64,000 nucleotides of DNA from Leuconostoc gelidum subsp. gelidum KCTC 3527 (GTDB taxonomy: Bacteria > Bacillota > Bacilli > Lactobacillales > Lactobacillaceae). How positions within the stretch are numbered: the first letter of the stretch is position 1; the number at the start of each line of letters is the position of its first letter. Where the stretch lies: NCBI RefSeq assembly GCF_000166715.1, contig NZ_AEMI01000003.1, forward strand, positions 1 to 64,000. Direction: 5' to 3'. A program made the translations under genes and the position numbers. Below the pieces are notes generated by a model. It did not search any database. It had not been told where the DNA came from and saw only the letters and a program-made list of their open reading frames with translations. This document shows, piece by piece, positions 11,071-20,687 of the stretch.

Positions 11071-12747
11071 CTAAACAGCCGTCTTTTGTAGCATCACAAT
11101 ATACCACATTGCATCAGCATAGACTGCGTGTCGTGATAATTTCTGCAAAAATTCACGTGTTTCTTTTGGGTAATCTGTAATATATCCTTGAACACCTAAC
11201 GCGTAATTACTATTGATATCTGCTTCCTTATTTAAGGTCCACACGTACAATGTTTTATGTTTTTTAATCACTTGACGTGCAATATTAGTATTCACATTGG
11301 AATATTCCATAGCATAAAACGTATTAAACTTTGCATCATTAATACTATTAACAACTGGCGACAGTAAGCCTATTGGTCTATCAGAGTATTTTGCCAACCG
11401 CTTAATTGCATTTTGATTCATTGACTGCAATTGTGCACGATTTTCTGTTAGGTACTTCCCATACTTTTTTTGAAAATGAACGAGCTGTGTTGTCGTAATG
11501 GTTGTATTGATTTTTAATTCAACAAGCAATTTCTGATTTAATTGATTTGCGCGTTTAATATACGTAACAAATGGTGTTGCAGTGATGATTTTTCCATTCT
11601 CTTCGTAATGTAATTTTTTTAAAATATGCCAAGGTGTCTCATTAATTTGATAAGTTTTACCATTTTCAGCTTTAATTTTAGCATCATGACTTAAAACATA
11701 AACGCCATCACTTGTTGCTTGAATATCTATTTCTACATAGTCCGGTTTTGTTTTAGAAACCTTATTTAGACTGATAATCGTATTCGAAGCATCACTTTCT
11801 GATGACACGCCTTTGTGTGCAATCACAACATAGTTTTTAATGGGTTGACTAACAAATTTACCTGAAAGTAAACTACTGACTGCACCAACTAAGACAATGA
11901 CAATAACTTGCGTTATTCTCAAATATAATTTTCTATCTTGTAATCGCGTATGAGCAATTTGTTGATCTTTAGTGATGAAAAGTAACAATACTTGGCTTGT
12001 AACAAAGTAAAAATAACCAATCGCAATCGCAATCAAAATATTTACCACGCTACGATTAAAGCCAGTATTTAGGACTTGATCAAACAATCGTTGTAACCAA
12101 AAAAAACCACCGACAACAATAATTGTTAATAACGCATACTTCCCAATTGTTAAAAAAAACTGTCCGGTTTGAAACTTTGTTTGTTGCCAACTATGTGTCA
12201 AATTAATTTTCAAACTTTTACGTGTTGTTATCGCAAAATAAGGTACCAATCTTAATCGATACGCCAGCAATAATAACCCAATATTAACAAAACCAATTAT
12301 GACCCACATAATCGGCGTCATAATGGGATCAATAAATGTCTTTGGAATTGTGAGGTAATAAGCAATTGGAAATTTAAAACCAACTTGATTTAAAGGTATA
12401 AATAACAGCACCATAACAAAAACAGCGAGATGAATTTGTAACGATTTTAAGCCAATCAAAAAATGTTGCTTACTTGCTAGTCCCCATGTCAACAACATGC
12501 TTGTAACAACAATTACTATTAGCATCATCCAAACAAAAAAATAACCAATTAACGTCAGCCCGTAGGTCAGCCAATTATTACTCAGATAGGTTAATAATTT
12601 TCCTACACTTCCAGTTGCAATGCTATATGCACTTGGCTGATAAGATTGAATTGTGTCAATAATCTGTGATGACAAGTAATTAAATAAAAATAATACCACA
12701 ACCAAAATAACTGAAAACTGATATTTACTTACTCTCTGCTTCCCCAT
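11071..12747 (-). CDS. Membrane-anchored glycerophosphodiester phosphodiesterase
   Basis: The 558-residue protein has an N-terminal half with about seven membrane segments (GDPD membrane domain) and a C-terminal extracytoplasmic GDPD domain from about residue 310. The catalytic stretch starts IAHKGVSSESDASNTI (HKG replaces the more usual HRG) and continues YVEIDIQATSDGVYVLSHD, with the E-x-D metal ligands and second His. Such proteins cleave glycerophosphodiesters or lipoteichoic-acid glycerophosphate. It is monocistronic, in an arm otherwise filled with house-keeping genes. Confidence 0.87.
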   Translation of the reverse strand: MGKQRVSKYQFSVILVVVLFLFNYLSSQIIDTIQSYQPSAYSIATGSVGKLLTYLSNNWLTYGLTLIGYFFVWMMLIVIVVTSMLLTWGLASKQHFLIGLKSLQIHLAVFVMVLLFIPLNQVGFKFPIAYYLTIPKTFIDPIMTPIMWVIIGFVNIGLLLLAYRLRLVPYFAITTRKSLKINLTHSWQQTKFQTGQFFLTIGKYALLTIIVVGGFFWLQRLFDQVLNTGFNRSVVNILIAIAIGYFYFVTSQVLLLFITKDQQIAHTRLQDRKLYLRITQVIVIVLVGAVSSLLSGKFVSQPIKNYVVIAHKGVSSESDASNTIISLNKVSKTKPDYVEIDIQATSDGVYVLSHDAKIKAENGKTYQINETPWHILKKLHYEENGKIITATPFVTYIKRANQLNQKLLVELKINTTITTTQLVHFQKKYGKYLTENRAQLQSMNQNAIKRLAKYSDRPIGLLSPVVNSINDAKFNTFYAMEYSNVNTNIARQVIKKHKTLYVWTLNKEADINSNYALGVQGYITDYPKETREFLQKLSRHAVYADAMWYIVMLQKTAV

Positions 12748-12837
12748 CTTAAAATCTCCATTATCTTTATATTTCTTATTTCAGAATAACATTATACCGC
12801 CGTTTTTCAATCTTTTTTGTTTGGTACTTTTAAACAA

Positions 12838-12874
12838 TAAAAAAGCTGTGTTGCCTGACCGGCAACACAGCAAG
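12838..12874 (-). terminator. Terminator after yidC
   Basis: GCTGTGTTGCC pairs perfectly with GGCAACACAGC around a five-base loop, followed on the minus strand by TTTTTATTGTTT. Confidence 0.9.
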
Positions 12875-12952
12875 AATACATTAACGTTTGGTACTACGCT
12901 TTGCTTTTTTAATAATACATTAACGTTTGGTACTACGCTTTGCTTTTTTAAT
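12875..12952. repeat. 39-bp tandem duplication of the yidC 3' end
   Basis: The segment beginning AATACATTAACGTTTGG occurs twice with a 39-bp period. The upstream copy encodes the last codons of yidC (KKAKRSTKR and stop). The second copy repeats the same codons and stop as untranslated sequence before the terminator. Confidence 0.93.
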
Positions 12953-13759
12953 TTTACGCTTCATATCACGCTCTTTTTGCGATTCTAATTCACGTTGACG
13001 TCGTATTTTAAAGGGATTTTGTAAGAAAAATGTTTGAATGGTTTGAAACAAGTTTCCTACTACCCAGTACAATGATAACGCACTTGGTACAGCAATTGCA
13101 GAGAAAAAAATCACGACTGGGAAAATATACGGCATTGCCTTGGTCATCCCGTTTTGCTCTGGTGTGGCTTGCGTTGATAACCACGATGAAGCAAATGTGA
13201 AAAGTGCTGCTAATATTGGCAAAATATAGTAAGGATCATTATTTCCTAATTGAAGCCATAAAAATTTACCTGATCTCAAAACTTGTGAGTTATAAATTGA
13301 TTGGTACAACGCAATCAATACTGGCATTTGCACAACTAGAGGTAACATTGATGCAAACGGATTTACGCCAGCATCCTTATACAGGGCTTGCTGTTCAGCC
13401 ATCATCAATTGACGACTTTCAGTGTCTTTCCCTGGGTACTTAGACTGCAATGCCTTAAGCGCTGGTTGTACAATTTGCATCTTCATCATTGATTGAATTT
13501 GATAAACCATTAATGGCAAGATCAAAAAACGAATTAAAATTGTAAAAACAATGATTCCCATCCCATAGTTATTACCAAACCATGCCGAAGCCCCTAATAT
13601 AGCAGAGGTGAACGCCGCAACCACGGCACTCCATAAGCTATGTGAGGCCACATGACCGCTAAAGCTCGTACCAGCAATAATGATAATAATTAACGCGATG
13701 ACAGCCAGAATAAGCGGTAACGGACCGATTTTTTTTAAAATATTTGTAAAACGTTTCAT
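12920..13759 (-). CDS. yidC: Membrane protein insertase YidC/OxaA
   Basis: The 279-residue protein has a first membrane segment (about 13-31), a YidC core with FTILIRFLILPLMVYQIQSM (the conserved membrane arginine is in ILIRF) and the four further segments of the family, and a basic tail. It inserts membrane proteins with or without SecYEG. Bacillota YidC proteins are usually lipoproteins, but there is no cysteine near the N-terminal hydrophobic segment, so this one lacks a lipobox. Its ATG overlaps the rnpA stop (ATGA), the classical rpmH-rnpA-yidC order. Confidence 0.94.
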   Translation of the reverse strand: MKRFTNILKKIGPLPLILAVIALIIIIIAGTSFSGHVASHSLWSAVVAAFTSAILGASAWFGNNYGMGIIVFTILIRFLILPLMVYQIQSMMKMQIVQPALKALQSKYPGKDTESRQLMMAEQQALYKDAGVNPFASMLPLVVQMPVLIALYQSIYNSQVLRSGKFLWLQLGNNDPYYILPILAALFTFASSWLSTQATPEQNGMTKAMPYIFPVVIFFSAIAVPSALSLYWVVGNLFQTIQTFFLQNPFKIRRQRELESQKERDMKRKIKKAKRSTKR

Positions 13760-14106
13760 TCTTCTTCCACTTTCAGGATATTAGCTAATTTCAGCACATG
13801 CACGATTTGTTCTTTGATGAATTTTTGACTTTGCTTTGCCACTGCTGGTCGTGCAATCACCAATATATCAAGTTCGTTAGGCAATTGTGGTTTTAATTCC
13901 AAAATACTTTGGCGAATACGACGCTTTACCCAAACACGATCATGCGCTTTACCAACTTTTTTACTAACAGAAATTCCTAGTCGAAAATGCTTCTGATCGC
14001 TTTTACCTAACTGATACACAATAAAATATTTATTGGCAACCGACCGATGTTTATTAAAAACAAGTTGAAAGTCGGTTGGTTTTTTAATTCGAAAAGTTTT
14101 TCTCAT
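13756..14106 (-). CDS. rnpA: Ribonuclease P protein component
   Basis: The 116-residue basic protein is the protein subunit of RNase P, which trims tRNA 5' ends. The RNR-type motif is seen as DRVWVKRRIRQSI near 63-75, and LGISVSKKVGKAH precedes it. The frame is open to a GTG at 14151, but MRKTFRIKK at 14106 matches the family start and has a GAGAG site ten bases upstream. It overlaps yidC by four bases. Confidence 0.92.
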   Translation of the reverse strand: MRKTFRIKKPTDFQLVFNKHRSVANKYFIVYQLGKSDQKHFRLGISVSKKVGKAHDRVWVKRRIRQSILELKPQLPNELDILVIARPAVAKQSQKFIKEQIVHVLKLANILKVEEE

Positions 14107-14221
14107 TTGATTTAGTCTCTCTTGAGGATTTGATATGTTGGTGTTGGTCACCTGTTATTCAGTCACATAATACCTTGATACTTTATAGTAACCTTGTCTA
14201 TTATATCGTCTTTTATTAAAT

Positions 14222-14248
14222 AAAAAAGCCACTGCATAGCAGCGACCT
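14222..14248 (-). terminator. Terminator between rpmH and rnpA
   Basis: GTCGCTGC and GCAGTGGC form an eight-pair stem with GU pairs and a TAT loop, followed by TTTTTTATTT. It should attenuate rnpA-yidC relative to rpmH. Confidence 0.8.
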
Positions 14249-14250
14249 TG

Positions 14251-14385
14251 TTAGGCTGATAGAACCTTGCGGCCCTTTGCACGACGGCGAGCCAAAACTT
14301 TACGACCGTTGCTTGTGCTCATGCGCTTACGGAATCCGTGTACGCGTTCACGATGACGCTTCTTTGGTTGGTATGTACGCTTCAT
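14251..14385 (-). CDS. rpmH: 50S ribosomal protein L34
   Basis: This 44-residue basic protein starts [20 protein letters not shown] and ends GRKVLSA, which is diagnostic of L34. A very strong ribosome site, GGAGGTGA, lies six bases before the ATG. It sits at its usual place beside the origin, upstream of rnpA. Confidence 0.98.
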   Translation of the reverse strand: MKRTYQPKKRHRERVHGFRKRMSTSNGRKVLARRRAKGRKVLSA

Positions 14386-14442
14386 GTGTGTTCACCTCCA
14401 TTCGCGATTTTTTACCTGCAAAAACTTTGCAATTCGATTTTA

Positions 14443-14471
14443 ATCATAACATGAATCAACTACGTAAGCAA
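14443..14471 (-). promoter_or_regulatory. Sigma-A promoter of rpmH
   Basis: On the minus strand TTGCTT and TATGAT are separated by 17 bp, with an extended TGT before the -10 element. It lies about 58 bp upstream of the rpmH start. Confidence 0.75.
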
Positions 14472-14587
14472 GGAAATTCATCTGTTTTTATGTCTAAAAA
14501 TTTTTTTAGTAAATGCAATACTAACATTGTACCCCTTATCATGATGAAGGACAATAGTTAGTCAATAAATGTCGCGGTGCGATCCGC

Positions 14588-14767
14588 TCACACATTCTTT
14601 TTTTTCAAATTAATCACATCAATGATAATTGAAATCACTGCGATAAATAGAAACAGCCACAAAAATAATTTTACTGGTTGCCGCAAATACGTTTGTGTCA
14701 TCATAGTAAAAATAGATACCAAGGCTACGAAAACTTGCAATCCAATACTAAATAATCCAAATTTCAT
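14588..14767 (-). CDS. Small two-TM membrane protein of the lactococcin-972-type cassette
   Basis: The protein is about 59 residues with two hydrophobic segments (about 4-24 and 34-53) and a basic tail NLKKKNV. I take the ATG at 14767 because GGGAG lies six bases upstream; ATG 14770 and TTG 14785 are in frame. It directly follows the ATPase gene, whose stop is inside the TTG context, so it is probably the third gene of the operon. It has no signal-peptide-like cleavage and is not a lactococcin 972 precursor. Function is unknown; an accessory or immunity role is inferred only from position. Confidence 0.6.
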   Translation of the reverse strand: MKFGLFSIGLQVFVALVSIFTMMTQTYLRQPVKLFLWLFLFIAVISIIIDVINLKKKNV

Positions 14768-14781
14768 CATTTTCTCCCTAC

Positions 14782-15405
14782 TCAATCAAGTTTCACGCGT
14801 TGATTTAATTGTTCCCAAACCATTGGGTTATGTGTTGCCACAATTAAAATTGTATCATCTGTAACTAACTGTTTCATCAAGTCAACAACTTCTTGCCCAT
14901 TCTTTTCATCCAATGCCGCTGTTGGTTCGTCGGCCAAGATAATCATCGGTTTTTTTAAAATAATTTTAGCAATCGCCACACGTTGCGCTTCACCACCTGA
15001 TAGTGAATACACTTTCCGAGACAGATCTAAGGTCAAATTTACTTGTTTGAGTGCGGCCAGCATCTGCGACTTTTGCTCAGCCTTTTTGATACGTTTACCT
15101 ACAAATGCCAAAGTTAAATTTTGTTCAATCGTTTCATTATCAATGAGACCATAATTTTGAAACAGATAACCAGCATAGTTTTGAAAATAAACTTGTTCTG
15201 GAATCTTGCGCAACTGCTTCTGATCGATCAGCACGTCACCAGTGTCTGGCTTCTCTATCTTGCCAATCATATTAAGTAATGTTGTTTTGCCACTGCCTGA
15301 CATGCCTGTCAATGCATACGACTGGCCATTTTCAAACTGGTATGAAAAATCATCTAAGATCACTTTCTCATCGAATTGTTTATGGATATTTTTTAATTCA
15401 ATCAT
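14782..15405 (-). CDS. ABC transporter ATP-binding protein, lactococcin 972 export type
   Basis: The 207-residue ATPase has Walker A GMSGSGKT (33-40), the ABC signature YSLSGGEAQRVAIAK (about 138-152) and Walker [14 protein letters not shown]. It resembles the ATPase family linked to lactococcin 972-type bacteriocins, always paired with a large seven-TM permease. The permease stop codon lies just upstream and carries the ribosome site GGGGAG. It probably drives export of, or self-protection from, a bacteriocin. Confidence 0.85.
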   Translation of the reverse strand: MIELKNIHKQFDEKVILDDFSYQFENGQSYALTGMSGSGKTTLLNMIGKIEKPDTGDVLIDQKQLRKIPEQVYFQNYAGYLFQNYGLIDNETIEQNLTLAFVGKRIKKAEQKSQMLAALKQVNLTLDLSRKVYSLSGGEAQRVAIAKIILKKPMIILADEPTAALDEKNGQEVVDLMKQLVTDDTILIVATHNPMVWEQLNQRVKLD

Positions 15406-15406
15406 C

Positions 15407-17425
15407 TTACTCCCCTTTCAAATACTGAACTTGTTGTTCTTTAGCTTGATTAGCCTGCCATACAAAAATCAAACCACTAAGTAATAGATAAATAACAGGT
15501 ACCAAAAAGCTAACCAATGGCAAATGCATGAGCCAAACTAAAAGTACCAATAATCCTGAGCTAGCAACAATGACTTTTAAGTAAGTCGCATGAATTTGTT
15601 GTGCCTTCATCCCCGCAAGACGTTCAATCACAAATTTACGACGATTTTGATAAAAATAAATCACATTCAAAACATAAGTTAACAGAATTAAACTGATAAT
15701 AGCAACAATTGTGCTACCAATCAAAAATGTTTGCTTTGTTTGCATCGTATGTAGTCGCTGATTAGCCTCTTCGTAACCATTTGCAAACGCACCAATGCTT
15801 AATTCGAGATGATATTTTTTCACTAACTGTTTTGTCCGACTAACATTAGTGATTAAAGTCTGATAAATGTATTGATTCAATCGACCAATATGCTTTTCAT
15901 CAAATGTCTGACTGCCAAATACCACGATGATTGGGTTCTGTGCATAGATTTGATTAGAAGATTGGACACCCCCAGCACTATAGACCGGATAAGCAAAGAT
16001 ATTAGTGTTAGTGGGATGATAAAGACCAGATAATTGTTGCATTTTAATACCATTGCCCGCCTTAATATCTACTTTTGACGGCTGAAAATAGTTCCCCCAA
16101 ATGCTAGTTAGCTGATTTTGTTTCTGTTTTTGACTTTCTGGTATCAACAAGCCATATTGACCTTGTTTCAAATCTGCTAGTCGCTGATTCAAAGTTGACG
16201 AAATCTGAATATGCGCTTTTTTCAAAAAGCTTTGCGATACAAAGAGCATATTTTCATCAGCAAACGCAGTTGGTAAATAACCATTGGTATTTTTTATGGC
16301 CGCTTTCCCATTCGTCCCGTATTCTGATGCATATATAGAATCAAAATTATTCGCAATCAATAGATTATTTGGATCCCGAAGTAACGCTTGATAAAAACCT
16401 TGCCAATCTTTCCCGCTTGCTTCACCTTGAATGGCAGTCAGACCATAATATTGACTATTCTTTCGCCATTCTTGTTGCCCTTGCTTCACCTGTGTCACAC
16501 TTTGCTGTGCAGTAGCGACTGTAGAAACCGCATAGATAGCCGCTAAGATTGTCAGTAGTTGTAGCGTCACAATGACAGCTGTGAACCCACGAATTGGCAT
16601 TTTTCCTTTAATCAGTAAATTAATTGGTTGCCTTGTCATTAATACCGAGAAGGTACTTGCCACGAAAGCAATCGCTAGAACAATTAAAGCAATAAAGAAT
16701 CCTACGCTCACTAATAAAATTTCAATAAAAATAGGCATAACTAATGATTGCCAACTCAAATATGCCATCGCGCCAACCATTGTAACGCCTACAGTCATTA
16801 ATACAGTGACAAGATCATGATATGTATTTTTCCACACAAAGTGGCTTGTACGCTCCCCTGCTAATCTTAAAATACCAATTTTTTTAAAGGCAGCAATATA
16901 ATCAGCCAGTAACAAAGCAATAAAGCTAAATATCAGCACAATAATGGCTAGTAGTGTTTGTGGTACAAGTACCAATTGTTTTAAAACAATCAGCTGTTGA
17001 TTTGTTTTAAAAACTTGGGTATTATTACCTGTTTTGTTGAGTAAATTAACTAATTGTTCTGCTGACAAATTTTTTCCGATAATGACATAAACCACTGTAT
17101 CCGGACTTTTTTTTATCAACGCCGTATGGGTTTGCTCTGGTAAATTTTTAGGTAATTGACCAGTGCCAATTTTTTGATATGTATTAATTAGTTGACCAGT
17201 TTTGTTTTTAGGCGTCACCACAATTTGCTTGGCAATGAGTACCTGTTTTGCTTTAGCAATTTTTTGCAATTCATCTTGTAAATTCAATGTGGCTTGATTA
17301 ACTGCAATGACTTCTCGGTTCCCACCGAACATCTCACTCTGGTAAGTTTTGACAAAACGTACACTAATGATTGTAATCAAAATAATTGCAATAAATATAA
17401 ATACTTGTTTAAGCTTTTTGTACAT
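15407..17425 (-). CDS. Bacteriocin-associated ABC permease (DUF1430/7TM immunity type)
   Basis: The 672-residue protein has an N-terminal membrane segment, an extracytoplasmic region, three to four central TMs (about 150-310), a second extracytoplasmic region and three C-terminal TMs (about 570-660). This is the MacB/FtsX-like layout of the bacteriocin-associated integral membrane proteins that accompany lactococcin 972-type ATPases. It is the first gene of the cassette. No precursor peptide gene is found next to it: yebC is upstream and rpmH downstream. Confidence 0.8.
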   Translation of the reverse strand: MYKKLKQVFIFIAIILITIISVRFVKTYQSEMFGGNREVIAVNQATLNLQDELQKIAKAKQVLIAKQIVVTPKNKTGQLINTYQKIGTGQLPKNLPEQTHTALIKKSPDTVVYVIIGKNLSAEQLVNLLNKTGNNTQVFKTNQQLIVLKQLVLVPQTLLAIIVLIFSFIALLLADYIAAFKKIGILRLAGERTSHFVWKNTYHDLVTVLMTVGVTMVGAMAYLSWQSLVMPIFIEILLVSVGFFIALIVLAIAFVASTFSVLMTRQPINLLIKGKMPIRGFTAVIVTLQLLTILAAIYAVSTVATAQQSVTQVKQGQQEWRKNSQYYGLTAIQGEASGKDWQGFYQALLRDPNNLLIANNFDSIYASEYGTNGKAAIKNTNGYLPTAFADENMLFVSQSFLKKAHIQISSTLNQRLADLKQGQYGLLIPESQKQKQNQLTSIWGNYFQPSKVDIKAGNGIKMQQLSGLYHPTNTNIFAYPVYSAGGVQSSNQIYAQNPIIVVFGSQTFDEKHIGRLNQYIYQTLITNVSRTKQLVKKYHLELSIGAFANGYEEANQRLHTMQTKQTFLIGSTIVAIISLILLTYVLNVIYFYQNRRKFVIERLAGMKAQQIHATYLKVIVASSGLLVLLVWLMHLPLVSFLVPVIYLLLSGLIFVWQANQAKEQQVQYLKGE

Positions 17426-17465
17426 AACTTAACCTTCCCCAATCAGGTTTTTCATTGACAGACAG

Positions 17466-17505
17466 AAATACGTGAGCATCTAAAAAATTAGGTGCTCACG
17501 TATTT
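17466..17505 (-). terminator. Terminator between yebC and the ABC cassette
   Basis: AAATACGTGAGC pairs with GCTCACGTATTT around an AT-rich loop. It lies 15 bp beyond the yebC stop. Confidence 0.7.
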
Positions 17506-17519
17506 TGTTTGTCTATTTA

Positions 17520-18236
17520 TTACAATGCAACGTTATGATGGACTGTTTGGACATCTTCATCTGATTCAAGGACATCAATCAATTTTTCAAATGTTGCTAA
17601 GTCATCCCCTTCAAGCGCCATTTCTGCTTGTGGTAACATTGATATCTCTGTCGTTGAAAATTCTGACACGCCACTTTGACGCAGCACTTCAATGGCTTTA
17701 TGTAAGTCACTTGGTTCAGTATACACAACAATTTGGTCATCTTGTTGTTCTGCATCACGAACATTCACGTCAGCATCTAATAGTGTTTCTAAAATGCCAT
17801 CTGCATCATTTCCTTCAAAAACAATGACGCCTGTTTCATCAAACAAATAACTCACTGATCCAGCTGCGCCATATGTACCACCGTTTTTATTAAATTCAGT
17901 CCGTACGTTTGTCGCTGTACGGTTAACGTTTGATGTTAATGTATCAACGATAATTAATGAACCATTAGGACCAAATCCTTCATAACGACCTTCAATAAAT
18001 GTCTCATCACCAGAACCACTTACCTTCTCAAGTGCGCGTTCAATGACATGTTTTGGTACTTGCGCTTGCTTGGCACGATCAATGACAAACTTTAAATTTG
18101 AATTTGCTTCTGGGTCAATACTACCCCCCTGCTTGGCAGCAACATAAATTTCTATCCCATACTTACTATTAACTTTGGCTGCAGCACCGTCTGTCTGCGC
18201 CTTTTTCATTTTAATGTTTTCCCACTTACGTCCCAT
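17520..18236 (-). CDS. yebC: YebC/PmpR family protein
   Basis: The 238-residue protein begins [21 protein letters not shown] and contains [31 protein letters not shown], typical of the YebC/TACO1 family (YeeN-like branch by its N-terminus). Members were described as DNA-binding regulators; more recent work ties them to ribosome function at proline stretches. Which applies here cannot be read from sequence. It is a single gene with its own terminator. Confidence 0.92.
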   Translation of the reverse strand: MGRKWENIKMKKAQTDGAAAKVNSKYGIEIYVAAKQGGSIDPEANSNLKFVIDRAKQAQVPKHVIERALEKVSGSGDETFIEGRYEGFGPNGSLIIVDTLTSNVNRTATNVRTEFNKNGGTYGAAGSVSYLFDETGVIVFEGNDADGILETLLDADVNVRDAEQQDDQIVVYTEPSDLHKAIEVLRQSGVSEFSTTEISMLPQAEMALEGDDLATFEKLIDVLESDEDVQTVHHNVAL

Positions 18237-18311
18237 GCTCTCACCTCATTTAATATTTTATTTCTTTTATCATTATAACGGTTTCAAAACACTTTGCACC
18301 AAAAAATAAGT

Positions 18312-18845
18312 TTATTTTATGACACGATACATACCAGGTTTTAGATCACCAATATTGTAGGCATCAATGTGTGTTCGAATTAATCGTAACGTGGGTATAC
18401 CAACTGCTGCAGTCATACGACGAACTTGACGATTTCGCCCCTCTTTAATCTTAATTTGCAGAAAACTGGTAGGTTGATTTTGACGTACGCGAATTGGCTT
18501 TTCTCTTTCCCACAACCATTTTGGATACGGGATACGTTTAACTTTTGCTGGCAATGTCATCCCATCTTTTAATTCAATACCCTGTTCTAGTGCTTTCAAC
18601 TGTGCTTTAGTTGGTATACCCTCAACTTGAACAACATAGGTTTTATAGGCTTTATTTTCAGGATCAGTTAAATCATGATTAAGTTTACCGCTATCTGTTA
18701 AAAGCAATAAGCCTTCACTGTCCATGTCTAATCGACCAGCAGCATAGACACGCGGGATATCAATATAGTCAGCCAAGGTTGATCTACCATCAGGATCCGT
18801 GAATTTAGTTAAAACATTATAAGGTTTGTTAAATAGTATAATCAT
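18312..18845 (-). CDS. Pseudouridine synthase, RsuA/RluE type
   Basis: The 177-residue enzyme carries the catalytic-Asp motif AGRLDMDSEGLLLLT near 36-50 and the family's KEGRNRQVRRM near 133-143. It lacks an N-terminal S4 domain, as in RluE, which modifies 23S rRNA. The exact target uridine is not certain. It is the last leftward gene before oriC. Confidence 0.87.
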   Translation of the reverse strand: MIILFNKPYNVLTKFTDPDGRSTLADYIDIPRVYAAGRLDMDSEGLLLLTDSGKLNHDLTDPENKAYKTYVVQVEGIPTKAQLKALEQGIELKDGMTLPAKVKRIPYPKWLWEREKPIRVRQNQPTSFLQIKIKEGRNRQVRRMTAAVGIPTLRLIRTHIDAYNIGDLKPGMYRVIK

Positions 18846-18969
18846 AACCTTAAGTATAACAAAGATAAGCCTATAAAAGCTGGTAAGTATTAAAGCCCTT
18901 AACCTTTTCTTTACTATTCACAATCTTATCCAAAACAAGACACAAGGCTGTGCAGTAACTGCGTTTATA

Positions 18970-19215
18970 GAAACATTAAGCACAGGCCTGTTCACAAGTT
19001 ATCCACATATCCACAGCTTGTTATTGCTAAATTGTGGATAATGTTTATAACAAACCTCAAATATTGTCCTTACCCACTTTTGAATGTTCATAAACTTGTT
19101 CGTTTGTGGATAACTCGCACAGATGTTCGTTCTTATATCCACAAACCTTTTTTTATTTTGTCCACAACTGTTGATATTCTCTAAAATTATCACTCTCCTG
19201 TGGAAAACTCTATTT
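18970..19215. other. oriC, DnaA-box cluster upstream of dnaA
   Basis: The 491-bp gap between the pseudouridine synthase and dnaA holds three perfect TTATCCACA boxes: 18999-19007 (+), 19033-19041 (-) and 19105-19113 (-). One-mismatch boxes lie at 19007-19015, 19135-19143, 19158-19166 and 19199-19207. Gene orientation switches here from minus to plus, as expected for a replication origin. Confidence 0.92.
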
Positions 19216-19336
19216 CTTACTGTTATAATAATCCTTGCTACTTCTTCTTTATATAGAAAAGTTGATCGGTTCAAGACGTCATTTTTTTAATTTGCCGTTA
19301 TTTTTAGAGTACACCGAATTTATAGGAGAGATTTTT

Positions 19337-20683
19337 GTGACAAAACCCATAACAAAAGAAGAATTATGGAATCAGGTAAAAGCTAAATTCTATCAAGAAA
19401 TTGGCCCTGTTTCCTTTGATACCTATATAGAGCCCCTTGTACCAGTTACTTTAACGGAATCAAGCATTATTCTAGAAGTTCCCGTTGATGAAAGCAGCGA
19501 TATCATTGACAACTGGAACAAATCCTATGCAATGAGCTTTGTACAGTATGCCATGGAAATTGCTGAGGGGTTCATCAAGCCTGAACTTCGTATTGCCGAA
19601 GCCATACAAAAATCCACGCTTATTCAAACGGAAAATCTAACGTTTACACGTGAATCAGATTTAAATGAAAATTTTACGTTTGATAAATTTGTTGTTGGTA
19701 CTGGTAACGAAAATGCTTACGCGATTGCACGTGCTGTAGCTGAAGATCCTGGTCGTGTCTATAATCCATATTTAATTTACGGTGGTGTTGGACTTGGTAA
19801 AACCCATTTAATGCAAGCCATTGGTAATGCGTACTCAAAGACAACACCATCAGCTCGCATTAAATACGCAACAGCAGAAGATTTTTTAAATGATTTTACT
19901 GAATCTTTGCGTGCTGGAGAAGGCGCAACAGCGGCATTTAAAAAGGAATATCGTACAGTAGACCTGTTGTTGATTGATGATATCCAATTCTGGTCTGGTA
20001 AAGAAAAAGTTCAAGAAGAATTCTTCAACACCTTTAATGTTCTAACCAAAACAGGTAAACAAATCATCATGACATCAGACAAATTACCAACAGAAATTGT
20101 TGATCTTCAATCTCGTCTGACATCACGTTTTGAGGCTGGTATTTCAATGGATATTCAAAAGCCAGATTTACCAACTCGTGTGGCTATCCTCAAAAATTTA
20201 GCAGAAACTGACAACTTAGAGATTCCTAATGACGTTCTTGAGTTAATTGCTGATAAAATTGATTCCAATATTCGTACACTTGAAGGCACATTTCATCGTT
20301 TTGAAGCAATGTTACGCTATCGTAATAAACCGGCCACTAAAGAAACCGCCCAAAAAATATTGGGCGATCTAAATATCAATCAAGGCTTTAAAATCACTGT
20401 TGAACGCATTCAACAGGTTGTAGCTGACTACTACATGCAAACAATTGATGATCTCAAAAGTACGAGTCGCAAAAAAGACCTTGTAACCGCACGACATGTT
20501 GCTATGTACCTAACTAGAACGCTAACAAACGAGAGTCTACCAGACATTGGCCGATCGTTTGGTGGGCGTGATCATTCATCTGTTCTACATGCGACCAATA
20601 AAATTACAGAAAAAGCTGAGTCTGATGCGCGAACAAAAGAAATGCTTGAAGCACTAACAGATGAGATAAAAAATGGTAAATAG
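19337..20683 (+). CDS. dnaA: Chromosomal replication initiator DnaA
   Basis: The 448-residue AAA+ initiator binds DnaA boxes and opens oriC. Walker A is GGVGLGKTHL near 149-158, Walker B LLLIDDIQFW, and the DNA-binding domain IV signature is SRKKDLVTARHVAMYLTR with DHSSVLHATNKI. The open frame extends further upstream, but the family N-terminus is the GTG at 19337 (V-TKPITKEELW), six bases after GGAGAG. Several DnaA boxes upstream suggest autoregulation. Confidence 0.98.
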   Translation: MTKPITKEELWNQVKAKFYQEIGPVSFDTYIEPLVPVTLTESSIILEVPVDESSDIIDNWNKSYAMSFVQYAMEIAEGFIKPELRIAEAIQKSTLIQTENLTFTRESDLNENFTFDKFVVGTGNENAYAIARAVAEDPGRVYNPYLIYGGVGLGKTHLMQAIGNAYSKTTPSARIKYATAEDFLNDFTESLRAGEGATAAFKKEYRTVDLLLIDDIQFWSGKEKVQEEFFNTFNVLTKTGKQIIMTSDKLPTEIVDLQSRLTSRFEAGISMDIQKPDLPTRVAILKNLAETDNLEIPNDVLELIADKIDSNIRTLEGTFHRFEAMLRYRNKPATKETAQKILGDLNINQGFKITVERIQQVVADYYMQTIDDLKSTSRKKDLVTARHVAMYLTRTLTNESLPDIGRSFGGRDHSSVLHATNKITEKAESDARTKEMLEALTDEIKNGK

Positions 20684-20687
20684 GACT

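Noticed and set aside
14277-14561. Plus-strand frame opposite rpmH
   Set aside because: It is the antisense of a certain L34 gene and its promoter.
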